From contig NZ_FMXK01000008.1 in NCBI RefSeq assembly GCF_900103635.1, positions 124,001 through 188,000 on the forward strand: a stretch of DNA of 64,000 nt, in the 5' to 3' direction. A program made the position numbers and the translations under genes. Below are positions 15,380 to 23,699 of this stretch, piece after piece. Below the pieces are notes generated by a model. It had not been told where the DNA came from and searched no databases. It was given only the letters and a program-made list of their open reading frames with translations. This stretch comes from Butyrivibrio sp. INlla18 (GTDB lineage Bacteria > Bacillota > Clostridia > Lachnospirales > Lachnospiraceae). The number at the start of each line of letters is the position of its first letter. Position 1 is the stretch's first letter.

Positions 15380-16906
15380 ATGCATAAGAAAAATTTCATT
15401 ATAAAAACTGGAATAGCGTTAATTGTAGCTGCGACAGTGCTTCTTCAGCCGGTCACAGCACAGGCCAAAAGTGATGGAGAGTATGGATACACCTACAACT
15501 ACGACTGGTGGGGCGATGTTCAGGAAAGTCCGGACCTTTATACAGTTTGTAAGGTATTTACATCTTCAGAACTTGGACTTGATCTAAAGCTAAAAAATCC
15601 TCAGGGACTTTTCGTATATGGCACAAGCATTTACGTGTGCGATAGCGGTAACAACAGGATCATAGAGCTTGATAGAAAATCTCCTGAAAAGCTTGAAGTA
15701 AAAAGAATCATTGATTCTTTTTCTGGAGGAACAGGAACAAATACATTAAATAACCCTACTGATATAGCAGTTTCAGAAAAAGGAAACATCTTCATCGCAG
15801 ATCAGGGAAATGCAAGAGTATTAAAGCTTGATAAAGACTTAAATTACATCATGGAATTTACAAAGCCTGATGATAGCACCCTTGATCCAGCACTTGTATT
15901 CCAGCCAAACAAGCTTGCAATCGATACAGCAGAACGTGTTTACTGCATAGCAATTGGAATCAACAAAGGTCTCGTGAAGTATGAAAACGATGGAACCTTT
16001 TCAGGATTCGTAGGTGCTACAAAGGTAACCTTCAATTTTGCTGATTACGTTTGGAAGAAGCTTGCTTCTCAGGAACAGAGAGCCAAGATGGAATCCTTCG
16101 TTCCAACAGAGTACGAGAACATCTACATGGACTACGAAGGCTTCATATATGCAACAGCAGCTATCAGAACCAATGAAGACAACAAGGTTGAGGGTGATGC
16201 AGTTAGAAAGTTAAATCTCCTTGGTGCAGACATCCTGGTAAGAAATGGTGAATGGAAGATCATCGGTGATCTTTACTTTGGATCAGGCGGTGGTTATGAA
16301 GGCCCATCAATCTTTACAGATGTAACCTGCATGGACAACGACATTTATGTCTGCCTCGACAGAAACAGAGGAAGACTTTTTGGATATGATGATCAGGGCA
16401 GAATGGTATTCGCCTTTGGTGGAAACGGAAACATGGACGGATATTTCAGAAGACCATCAGCCATCGAGCACTACGGACATGAGCTCTATGTACTTGATAG
16501 CCTTGATTGCTCCATAACAGCTTTTGTACCAACAGAGTTTGGTAACACAGTCTACAACGCTATCGAAGATTTCGACAAAGGTAATTACGAGAAATCTGGA
16601 GAAGAGTGGCAGAAGGTTATGGATCAGAATGGCAACTACGATCTTGCTTACATCGGTCTTGGAAGAGCACTTCTAAGACAGGAAAGATACAAAGAAGCCA
16701 TGAACTACTTTGAACTTAAGTATGACGCCGAGAACTACTCAAAAGCTTACAAGCAGTATCGTAAGCAGTGGGTTGAAGAACACATCGGCTGGATAGTACT
16801 TGTGGTAGTCTTGTTATTCCTCATTCCTCTTGGAAGAGGCAGGATCAAGAGTATCAAACATGAGATAGATACAGCAGACATTTTTATAACAGGTAAAGAC
16901 AGGTGA
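15380..16906 (+). CDS. Secreted/membrane NHL-repeat beta-propeller protein with TPR segment
   Basis: The 508-residue protein begins with a signal peptide, about 1-30, ending VTAQAKS. NHL-type propeller blades follow, about 65-395: LKNPQGLFVYGTSIYVCDSG, NNPTDIAVSEKGNIFIADQG and FRRPSAIEHYGHELYVLDS. A short TPR-like stretch comes next, about 400-455 (NYDLAYIGLGRALLRQERYK). A membrane helix (WIVLVVVLLFLIPLGRG) and a charged cytoplasmic tail close it. The propeller would therefore face outside, tethered at its C-terminus. NHL propellers bind proteins or ligands and are not usually enzymes on their own. It lies inside the importer operon, 21 bp after a permease and 4 bp before the Yip1-like gene, so a structural role in the import complex is inferred. 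Confidence 0.85.
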   Translation: MHKKNFIIKTGIALIVAATVLLQPVTAQAKSDGEYGYTYNYDWWGDVQESPDLYTVCKVFTSSELGLDLKLKNPQGLFVYGTSIYVCDSGNNRIIELDRKSPEKLEVKRIIDSFSGGTGTNTLNNPTDIAVSEKGNIFIADQGNARVLKLDKDLNYIMEFTKPDDSTLDPALVFQPNKLAIDTAERVYCIAIGINKGLVKYENDGTFSGFVGATKVTFNFADYVWKKLASQEQRAKMESFVPTEYENIYMDYEGFIYATAAIRTNEDNKVEGDAVRKLNLLGADILVRNGEWKIIGDLYFGSGGGYEGPSIFTDVTCMDNDIYVCLDRNRGRLFGYDDQGRMVFAFGGNGNMDGYFRRPSAIEHYGHELYVLDSLDCSITAFVPTEFGNTVYNAIEDFDKGNYEKSGEEWQKVMDQNGNYDLAYIGLGRALLRQERYKEAMNYFELKYDAENYSKAYKQYRKQWVEEHIGWIVLVVVLLFLIPLGRGRIKSIKHEIDTADIFITGKDR

Positions 16907-16910
16907 GGGT

Positions 16911-17570
16911 ATGATAGCAAAACCAAAAGAGAATATGACTCCAAAAGAAAAATATATTGATTCGCTGAAGTTTGCTCTTTACTGCATGACTCATCCCCTC
17001 GATGGTTTCTGGGATCTGACTCATGAAAAAAGAGGAACCTATGCAGCGGCAAATACTATACTTGCTGCAGCGCTTGTTCTTAGAATCATGAAGCTCAAAT
17101 ACACAAGCTTTTTGTTTATGCAAGTTTATTGGGAAGACCTTAACATCTTCCTGTATCTTGCCAGTATCATTTTTCCACTTTCCCTTTGGGTAGTTGGCAA
17201 TTGGGCTCTGACGACACTCTTTGACGGAAAAGGAAAACTGGGACAGGTATATATGGCAACCTGCTATGCATTTACGCCATATGTGATCATTCAGTTCCCG
17301 CTGATGATATTCAGTAATTTCGTAACTGTTCAGGAAGGTCAGTTCTACTCAGTAGTCAGCGCACTTTCCTTGGTATACGCAGCCCTACTTGTAATAGCTG
17401 CCATGGGGCAGATTCACGAATACTCCGCTGGAAAGAACATTCTTTTTACTGTTGCAACACTGTTTGCAATGTTGGTAATGATCTTCATCCTTATGATCTT
17501 CTTTAGTATGATCTCACAGGGTGTAGCGTACTTCATTTCAATAGCAAAAGAATTGATGTTCCGAATGTAG
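16911..17570 (+). CDS. Yip1-family multi-pass membrane protein
   Basis: The 219-residue protein has an N-terminal amphipathic region (KYIDSLKFALYCMTHPLDGFWDLTHEKRG) followed by about five hydrophobic helices. These include NIFLYLASIIFPLSLWVVGNW and the final stretch from TVATLFAMLVMIFILMIFF. The pattern YCMTHPLDGFWDL, then WVVGNWALTTLFDGKGKL, then YAFTPYVI matches bacterial Yip1 proteins (a proline in TP/YVI of the third helix region). Their molecular role is unknown. ATG 16911 follows AGGTGAGGG directly. It is placed between the NHL protein and the DUF5696-like protein in one operon, so it likely acts with them. Confidence 0.8.
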   Translation: MIAKPKENMTPKEKYIDSLKFALYCMTHPLDGFWDLTHEKRGTYAAANTILAAALVLRIMKLKYTSFLFMQVYWEDLNIFLYLASIIFPLSLWVVGNWALTTLFDGKGKLGQVYMATCYAFTPYVIIQFPLMIFSNFVTVQEGQFYSVVSALSLVYAALLVIAAMGQIHEYSAGKNILFTVATLFAMLVMIFILMIFFSMISQGVAYFISIAKELMFRM

Positions 17571-17582
17571 GAATGGCAAGAG

Positions 17583-20162
17583 GTGACGAACTTGAAAAAA
17601 GAGTTAAAGCAAAAACTAATAAAAGGGTTAATAAAACTCATCCCTTCATTGATCTTATTTTTGATAATTGTTGGAGCTATCTTTTATGTAGTTAATACTA
17701 AGGCTCCAGAAGAGTCAAAAGAAGCTATTCCTCCATACGCTTATGGTGGTGGCGAAGATACGATTACCATCGATAACGGACAGCTTAAGTTATCCATGGA
17801 TCCAAAGACAACTGAATTTAGTATTGAGGTAAAGGACAGCGGCAAGGTGTGGTACTCAAATCCACAAGGTGCAGCAGAAGATGAGAAGGCACTTGATGAT
17901 CAGAAAGCATATCTTCAGTCACCACTTATCATGTCTTACTCGATCACACAGGGACTTGAGACAACTTACAACTCATATGCCTTCAGTGCGCAGAATGGTA
18001 TCTACGAGATCATTCCTGGAGACAATGAGATCAGAGTTAATTATTCACTTGGAAGTGTACAAAAAGAATTCATCATTCCTCCAGTAAGTACTGCAGAAGA
18101 GTTTGAGGGTTACCTCTCACAGATGGATAAAAAAGATGCTGATCTTATTAAACAGTACTACAAAAAGTACGACATCAATAAGCTCACACCAAAGGATAAC
18201 AAGGAAGAGCTCCTTGCAAACTATCCTATCATCGAGACAGAAGTTATCTACGTACTCAGAACTGCTACCAAAGAGAACGTAAGAAAGACTATTCAGGATA
18301 AGTTTGAGGCAGTTGGATATACATATGATAATTACCTTGCAGATAAAGAGCTGGATCAGTCATCAAACACATCAGATAATGCAATCTTTAATGTAAGCGT
18401 TGTCTACAAGCTTGAAGGAAAAGACCTGGTGGTAGAAGTTCCATTTAGCGATCTTGATTTTGATCCTGAGACACCTATCTATACCATCACTCCTCTTCCA
18501 TATTTTGGAGCAGGCGGACCAAATGATAACGGCTTCATGCTGGTACCAGAAGGTGGCGGAGCACTTATCAATTTCAATAACGGCAAGACATCACAGAGTA
18601 GTTATTACACCAACGTTTATGGCTGGGATATGTGTCTTAGCAGAGATGCAGTAGTACACAACACAAGAGCTTATTACGGAGTATACGGTATTTCTGAAGG
18701 AAATGATTCTTTCATCTGTATCCTCGAAGACGGCAGAAGCTACGCATCGATCCAGGCCGATGTTGCTGGCAAGAACCACAGCTACAATTTCGTAAATGCC
18801 AAGTACAGCATCTGCCAGAGAGAAAAATTTGATGTAGGTGATATCGCTAACTCAGATATTTACGAATATGCAACAAAGCTTCCAGATGAGACCTTAAGAC
18901 AGAGATACACCTTTGTAAACTCAGGAAGCTATGTAGATATGGCCAAGGTCTATAGCACATATCTTCAGAATGAATACGCAGGCTACCTTGATCTTGTAGA
19001 TGACACATCAGCTCCAGTAGCCATTGAGATCGTAGGTGCTATCGATAAGGTTAAGCAGGTTCTTGGTGTTCCAGTATCCAGACCACTTAAGCTCACAAGC
19101 TACAAAGATGCAGATGCCATCATCACTGATCTTGGAAATAACGGCGTATCAAATATGCAGGTTAAGCTTTCAGGATGGTGCAACGGTGGTGTCAAGCAGA
19201 AGGTACTTGCAAGGACCAAGACAGTTGGTGCACTTGGAAGCAAGAAAGACCTTAAGAATTTTGTTAATAACGCAGAAGCAAATGGAAATACAGTTTACTT
19301 AAATGGTATCACACAGTACGCATACGACAGCAATCTTATAGATGGATTCTTTTCCTATAGAGACGCTGCCAAGTTCATCAGTAAGGAAAGAGCTGAGCTT
19401 CACGCATACAGCCATGTAACTTACGCAGAAAGAGATTCAGAGGACCTTCACTATCTCCTTCATACAGAACTTGCAAACAAGTACGCAGACAAGCTTGTAA
19501 ATACTTCTAAGAAGTACAATGCTGGAGCATCCTTCCAGGATCTTGGAATGGATCTTTCATCAGACTTCTATAGAAAGAAGACTTACAGCAGAGAACAAGT
19601 ACTGGGGCTCCAGGTAGAACAGCTTAAGAGCTACAACGAAGCAGGAACACCAGTAATGATCAACATGGGTAATGATTATGCGATTCCATTCGCATCAATG
19701 GTTACAAACATGGATCTTAGAGGAAGCGAATATACGATCCTTGATGAGTGTGTTCCTTTCTTCCAGCTGGCTGTTCACGGAAGAGTAGATTACACAGGTG
19801 AGCCTATCAACATCTGTGGAAATGCAGAAGATGAAGTTTTATATTCTGCTGAATATGGCGCAGGACTTCAGTTTACATTCATGGAAGAAGATTCCTTCGC
19901 AACACAGAAGACTTTATACACAGAGTATTACGGATCATCCTACGATGCTTGGAAAGATCGCATGGTTGAGATCTACACAAGATACAACAATGAACTTGGA
20001 CATACATTCAATCAGGAAATGACAGGTCATGAGAATTTAACGGCTGATGTTTCCTGCACAGAATATGCAGATGGTACTAAGGTTTACGTTAACTACGGCT
20101 ATACTGATTACACTGAAGGCGCAGTTAAAGTACCAGCAAGAGATTATGTAGTTACAAGGTGA
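17583..20162 (+). CDS. DUF5696-like membrane-anchored large protein, possible cryptic glycan-active enzyme
   Basis: The 859-residue protein has one N-terminal membrane helix (about 18-38, from LIPSLILFLIIVGAIFYVV) and a large domain presumably outside. Residues about 60-420 look like the beta-sandwich that precedes catalytic barrels in some glycosidase families: TITIDNGQLKLSMDPKTTEF, KVWYSNP, then YFGAGGPNDNGFMLVPEGGG. Residues about 475-740 could be a barrel (MQVKLSGWCNGG, ASFQDLGMDLSSDF, GTPVMINMGNDYAIPFASM). A last sandwich ends TKVYVNYG then VPARDYVVTR. No catalytic pair can be named. I recall DUF5696 proteins next to ABC importers in other Firmicutes. The start may be GTG 17583 or TTG 17592; AGAGGTGA lies 5 bp before the TTG. 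Confidence 0.7.
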   Translation: MTNLKKELKQKLIKGLIKLIPSLILFLIIVGAIFYVVNTKAPEESKEAIPPYAYGGGEDTITIDNGQLKLSMDPKTTEFSIEVKDSGKVWYSNPQGAAEDEKALDDQKAYLQSPLIMSYSITQGLETTYNSYAFSAQNGIYEIIPGDNEIRVNYSLGSVQKEFIIPPVSTAEEFEGYLSQMDKKDADLIKQYYKKYDINKLTPKDNKEELLANYPIIETEVIYVLRTATKENVRKTIQDKFEAVGYTYDNYLADKELDQSSNTSDNAIFNVSVVYKLEGKDLVVEVPFSDLDFDPETPIYTITPLPYFGAGGPNDNGFMLVPEGGGALINFNNGKTSQSSYYTNVYGWDMCLSRDAVVHNTRAYYGVYGISEGNDSFICILEDGRSYASIQADVAGKNHSYNFVNAKYSICQREKFDVGDIANSDIYEYATKLPDETLRQRYTFVNSGSYVDMAKVYSTYLQNEYAGYLDLVDDTSAPVAIEIVGAIDKVKQVLGVPVSRPLKLTSYKDADAIITDLGNNGVSNMQVKLSGWCNGGVKQKVLARTKTVGALGSKKDLKNFVNNAEANGNTVYLNGITQYAYDSNLIDGFFSYRDAAKFISKERAELHAYSHVTYAERDSEDLHYLLHTELANKYADKLVNTSKKYNAGASFQDLGMDLSSDFYRKKTYSREQVLGLQVEQLKSYNEAGTPVMINMGNDYAIPFASMVTNMDLRGSEYTILDECVPFFQLAVHGRVDYTGEPINICGNAEDEVLYSAEYGAGLQFTFMEEDSFATQKTLYTEYYGSSYDAWKDRMVEIYTRYNNELGHTFNQEMTGHENLTADVSCTEYADGTKVYVNYGYTDYTEGAVKVPARDYVVTR

Positions 20163-20176
20163 GAGGGGAGTTTGTT

Positions 20177-21085
20177 ATGAGTAAGCAAAAAAACAAATTG
20201 GCTGGGCTTCAAAAACGCAAAGCCATATCAGGATATCTTTTCATATCACCCTTCATAATTGGCTTCTTGGCCTTCATGGTCAAACCACTTTTTGAATCCT
20301 GTTACATGAGCTTTTGCAATGTAAATCTGGCGGCAGGAACTGTTACCAAGACCTTTAACGGTTTAACGAATTATGTATTCGCCTTCAGGGTTGATCCTGA
20401 ATTTAACAGGCTCTTGTGGGAAGAACTCTCACGTATGATGGTTTATTCACTGGCTATCATAGTTTTCAGTTTCTTTGTGGCGCTGATACTTAATCAGAAG
20501 TTCAAGGGAAGAGCACTGGTAAGAGCAATATTCTTCCTTCCGGTAATCCTTTCATCAGGCGTTATCGTAGGACTTGAGTCCAACAACGAACTTATGTCAT
20601 CACTGGCACAGACAATTGAGCAGTCCACATCTGGAATCAGCATCACAGCAGCTATGGAGACTATCCTTAGAACTGCAGGCGTGGGTGTAAGAGCATATGA
20701 AAAGGTATTTGAAGTTATCAACAATATCTACGACGTAGCTCTTTCATCAGGAATCCAGATCATCATCTTCCTCTCAGGACTTCAGACAATATCTTCAAGC
20801 ATGTATGAAGCAGCTGACATCGAGGGATGTACCAAGTGGGAGAGCCTTTGGAAGATCACCTTCCCAATGATCAGTTCTCTGTTCCTTGTTAACTGGATCT
20901 ACACAGTAGTTGATTTCTGTATGAGATCGGATAACGGGGTTATTGAAAAAATACAGAAGGTAATGATTGACCAGCAGCAGTACGGCAATGCATCAGCAAT
21001 GTCATGGGTATACTTCTTGCTCGTACTTGCATTCGTTGGAATAACATCATTCTTCATTTCAAAGAGGGTTTATTACTATGACTAA
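20177..21085 (+). CDS. CUT1-type ABC sugar permease, importer 2 (first subunit)
   Basis: The 302-residue membrane protein has helix 1 as GYLFISPFIIGFLAFMVKPL and the EAA loop YEAADIEGCTKWESLWKITF followed by P. Between helices 3 and 4 there is an extra soluble stretch, about residues 125-195 (SNNELMSSLAQTIEQSTSGI and on), not found in most permeases of this size. ATG 20177 follows GAGGGGAG by 8 bp; an upstream GTG is less likely. Its 3' end overlaps the next permease by 8 bp, which indicates translational coupling. Confidence 0.9.
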   Translation: MSKQKNKLAGLQKRKAISGYLFISPFIIGFLAFMVKPLFESCYMSFCNVNLAAGTVTKTFNGLTNYVFAFRVDPEFNRLLWEELSRMMVYSLAIIVFSFFVALILNQKFKGRALVRAIFFLPVILSSGVIVGLESNNELMSSLAQTIEQSTSGISITAAMETILRTAGVGVRAYEKVFEVINNIYDVALSSGIQIIIFLSGLQTISSSMYEAADIEGCTKWESLWKITFPMISSLFLVNWIYTVVDFCMRSDNGVIEKIQKVMIDQQQYGNASAMSWVYFLLVLAFVGITSFFISKRVYYYD

Positions 21086-22088
21086 TACAGAGAATAATAC
21101 AAGATATGACAAATTAGGATTCTGGGAAAGAAATAAGCTTTCTGGTGGATATCTTTTACAGAAAAAGATTTCTGAGAGAGCAGTAAGCATTATCAGATTC
21201 ATACTTCTGTTTGGTATGTGCTTCATGATCCTTCAGCCAATCCTTAACAAGATTTCTGTAAGCTTCATGACAGAAAAAGATCTGTATAATCCGATCGTTA
21301 TTTCTATTCCTGAGCATTTTACCACAGGAAACTACAGACTTGCAGCAGAGCTTATGAACTATAGACAGGCAGTAATTAATTCACTACTGATCTCTCTTAC
21401 GATCGCAGCTCTTCAGATTGCAGTCTGCACACTGGTTGGATATGGATTTGCCAGATTTGAATTTCCATTCAAGAAATTCTGGTTCGCCATGGTAATACTT
21501 GTAATCTTGATTCCACCACAGACTATTGCAAGTTCACTTCATTTGCACTTTAGATTTTTTGATATATTGGGATTATGTCAATTGATTACCGGTAATACAA
21601 TTAATCTTAGGGGTTCAAAGTTACCTTATTATCTCATGAGTGCAGGATGTATGGGACTTAAGAACGGTCTGTACATATACATGATCCGTCAGTATTTCAG
21701 AAATATTCCTGGCGATCTTGAAGAAGCAGCGTATGTTGATGGCTGCGGAATGCTTAAGACCTTTGTAAGGATCATGCTTCCACAGGCTAAGCCAATCATC
21801 ACATCTTGTTTCCTTTTTGCCTTTGTATGGCAGTGGACAGATGGATTCTATTCCAAGATGTTCCTTGGTAACACCAAGCTTGTAAGCACAGGACTTGCAA
21901 GGATCGTAGATAGCCTTGGTGCTTATATCCAGAGAATAAACGGCGTTAAGACAACAATTTCTGTTGCTTACTCAAACTGTATTCTTGCAACAGGAACACT
22001 TATGATCATCGTACCACTTATTATTCTCTATCTCTTTGCACAGAGATCATTTGTTGAGAGTATCAGTAGTACAGGTATCAAAATGTAA
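21078..22088 (+). CDS. CUT1-type ABC sugar permease, importer 2 (second subunit)
   Basis: The 336-residue membrane protein has helix 1 as IRFILLFGMCFMILQPILNK and the EAA loop LEEAAYVDGCGMLKTFVRIM followed by LP. It ends SISSTGIKM, typical of these subunits. It is longer than the usual 275-300 residues because of an N-terminal cytoplasmic extension and a loop around residues 160-190 (LGLCQLITGNTINLRGSKL). It pairs with the permease at 20177 and is followed after 68 bp by its probable binding protein. Confidence 0.9.
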   Translation: MTNTENNTRYDKLGFWERNKLSGGYLLQKKISERAVSIIRFILLFGMCFMILQPILNKISVSFMTEKDLYNPIVISIPEHFTTGNYRLAAELMNYRQAVINSLLISLTIAALQIAVCTLVGYGFARFEFPFKKFWFAMVILVILIPPQTIASSLHLHFRFFDILGLCQLITGNTINLRGSKLPYYLMSAGCMGLKNGLYIYMIRQYFRNIPGDLEEAAYVDGCGMLKTFVRIMLPQAKPIITSCFLFAFVWQWTDGFYSKMFLGNTKLVSTGLARIVDSLGAYIQRINGVKTTISVAYSNCILATGTLMIIVPLIILYLFAQRSFVESISSTGIKM

Positions 22089-22097
22089 TGGTAGCTA

Positions 22098-22118
22098 CCG
22101 GATATTATAAATATTCGG
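22098..22118 (+). promoter_or_regulatory. Intercistronic hairpin between permease and binding-protein genes
   Basis: CCGGATATT (22098-22106) pairs with AATATTCGG (22110-22118) with one mismatch, and no T run follows. Such stems between permease and binding-protein genes often stabilise the downstream mRNA; that role is inference. Confidence 0.4.
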
Positions 22119-22156
22119 ACTAATATTTTCCCAATGGGGTAAGGAGGATTTAGAGT

Positions 22157-23635
22157 ATGAGAAAGTCTCTAACAACCAAAGCAACAGCCGTTATCACAAT
22201 GGCAGCTATGCTTACAAGTATGGCAGCCTGCGGCGCAAACGAGTCTGCACCAGCAGACAACACTCAGCCAGAAGCTTCTACTGATGCATCAGTAGAAACA
22301 GCTGCAGCAGATGCTTCTGAGGAAGCAGCTCCTTCTGACGAGTATGATCCATATCAGGTTATCACAGATGACGCTGGTAACCCAATTGACCTTGGTGGTA
22401 TGGATATCATTATCCGTGACTGGTGGTCAGGTGATGAGCAGGAACCACAGAACGATTATGAGGAAGCTCTCAAGGATTACAGAGATTGGATCCAGGAAAC
22501 TTACAACTTCACAATCAAGTCACAGGCTATTTCTGACTGGGGTTCAACACCACAGGATTTCGTTGACTACGTTACAACAGGTGGCGACGATGTAAACTAC
22601 CTCTTCGTTCTTCGTGACGATCCAGCTATCACATCAGCTATGGCAAATGGTCTTCTCTATGATCTTTCAACACTTGATTGCCTTGACTTCAATGACATCA
22701 AGTTCCAGAGAAACCTTCTTCACGAGCAGTATTCAAAGGGAGATAGCATCTATGCTATGTTCGCTGGATATTCAGAGGCTCGTACAGGAGTTTACTTCAA
22801 CAAGAGACTTCTTACAGAAGCTGGAATTGACCCAGATTCAATCTATGATATGCAGGCAGATGGATCTTGGACATGGGATAAGTTTGATGAGCTTATGTCA
22901 AAGGTTCAGCAGGATAAGGATAACGACGGTACTGTAGATGTTTGGGGTCTTACACTTAACGAAGGTGTTATGACAACAGAAGCTGTATTCTCAAACGGCG
23001 GATCTTACATCGATAAGGATGCAAGCGGAAAGTATGTATACAACCTTGAGTCTCCTGAGACACTTGAAGCTCTTGAGTGGACAGTAGATATGTACAAGAA
23101 GTATGACATGCCAGATCCAGAGGGCGCTGAGTGGGATTACTACAAGGAAGCATTCATCAACGGTATGGCTGCATTCATGGTAGAGGATGAGTATGCTGGC
23201 GCACCTGGTAACTTCCTTGAGGATATGCAGGATGATGTTGGATTCGTTATGTTCCCTAAGGGACCTAAGATGAACGACTACATCAACGTTTGGACAAACA
23301 ACCCAGTTGCAATCCCTGGCTGCTATGATGCTGACAGAGCTTGGAAGCTTGCATTTGCTTGGAACCTTTACACAAATCCACCAGCAGCAGAGTACTATGA
23401 CTACAACGGATACCTTTCAACAGCTAGAAATGGTAAGTTCGATGAGAGAGCTGTAGACGAGACAATCACAATGATGACAGAAAAGGGAACAATTGCTTAC
23501 CACGGCATGATCCCTAACTTAAGCCTTGGCTCAGACTTCGTATGGAACATCACAGCTGACTGCGTAGTATCAGAGCAGGTTGAAGCAATCCGTGACACAT
23601 GGAAAGCTTATGTAGATGAAGCTAACGCTCAGTAA
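22157..23635 (+). CDS. Extracellular solute-binding lipoprotein, importer 2
   Basis: The 492-residue protein has a lipoprotein signal ending SMAACG, an Ala/Glu/Asp-rich linker to about residue 60, and a family 1 binding domain: MDIIIRDWWSGDEQEP, RTGVYFNKRLLTEAG, WTWDKFDELMSKVQQDKDND and FPKGPKMND. Aspartates in DKDNDGTVD could bind calcium, as in some oligosaccharide-binding proteins. It is expressed behind AAGGAGG at 22141-22147 and ends the long operon that starts with GH10; a strong terminator follows at 23658. The ligand is probably a xylo-oligosaccharide, judged from context. Confidence 0.93.
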   Translation: MRKSLTTKATAVITMAAMLTSMAACGANESAPADNTQPEASTDASVETAAADASEEAAPSDEYDPYQVITDDAGNPIDLGGMDIIIRDWWSGDEQEPQNDYEEALKDYRDWIQETYNFTIKSQAISDWGSTPQDFVDYVTTGGDDVNYLFVLRDDPAITSAMANGLLYDLSTLDCLDFNDIKFQRNLLHEQYSKGDSIYAMFAGYSEARTGVYFNKRLLTEAGIDPDSIYDMQADGSWTWDKFDELMSKVQQDKDNDGTVDVWGLTLNEGVMTTEAVFSNGGSYIDKDASGKYVYNLESPETLEALEWTVDMYKKYDMPDPEGAEWDYYKEAFINGMAAFMVEDEYAGAPGNFLEDMQDDVGFVMFPKGPKMNDYINVWTNNPVAIPGCYDADRAWKLAFAWNLYTNPPAAEYYDYNGYLSTARNGKFDERAVDETITMMTEKGTIAYHGMIPNLSLGSDFVWNITADCVVSEQVEAIRDTWKAYVDEANAQ

Positions 23636-23657
23636 TTAGGGCTTTTAAGGTTTACAA

Positions 23658-23687
23658 AAGGGCGGCTATCATAGCCGCCCTTATTTT
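23658..23687 (+). terminator. Intrinsic terminator of the GH10/importer operon
   Basis: AAGGGCGGCTAT (23658-23669) and its complement (23671-23682) form a tight 12-bp stem followed by a TTATTTT tract. The next gene starts only 13 bp later, so read-through could feed the esterase/GH3 genes. Confidence 0.9.
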
Positions 23688-23699
23688 ATAGGGGTGAGT

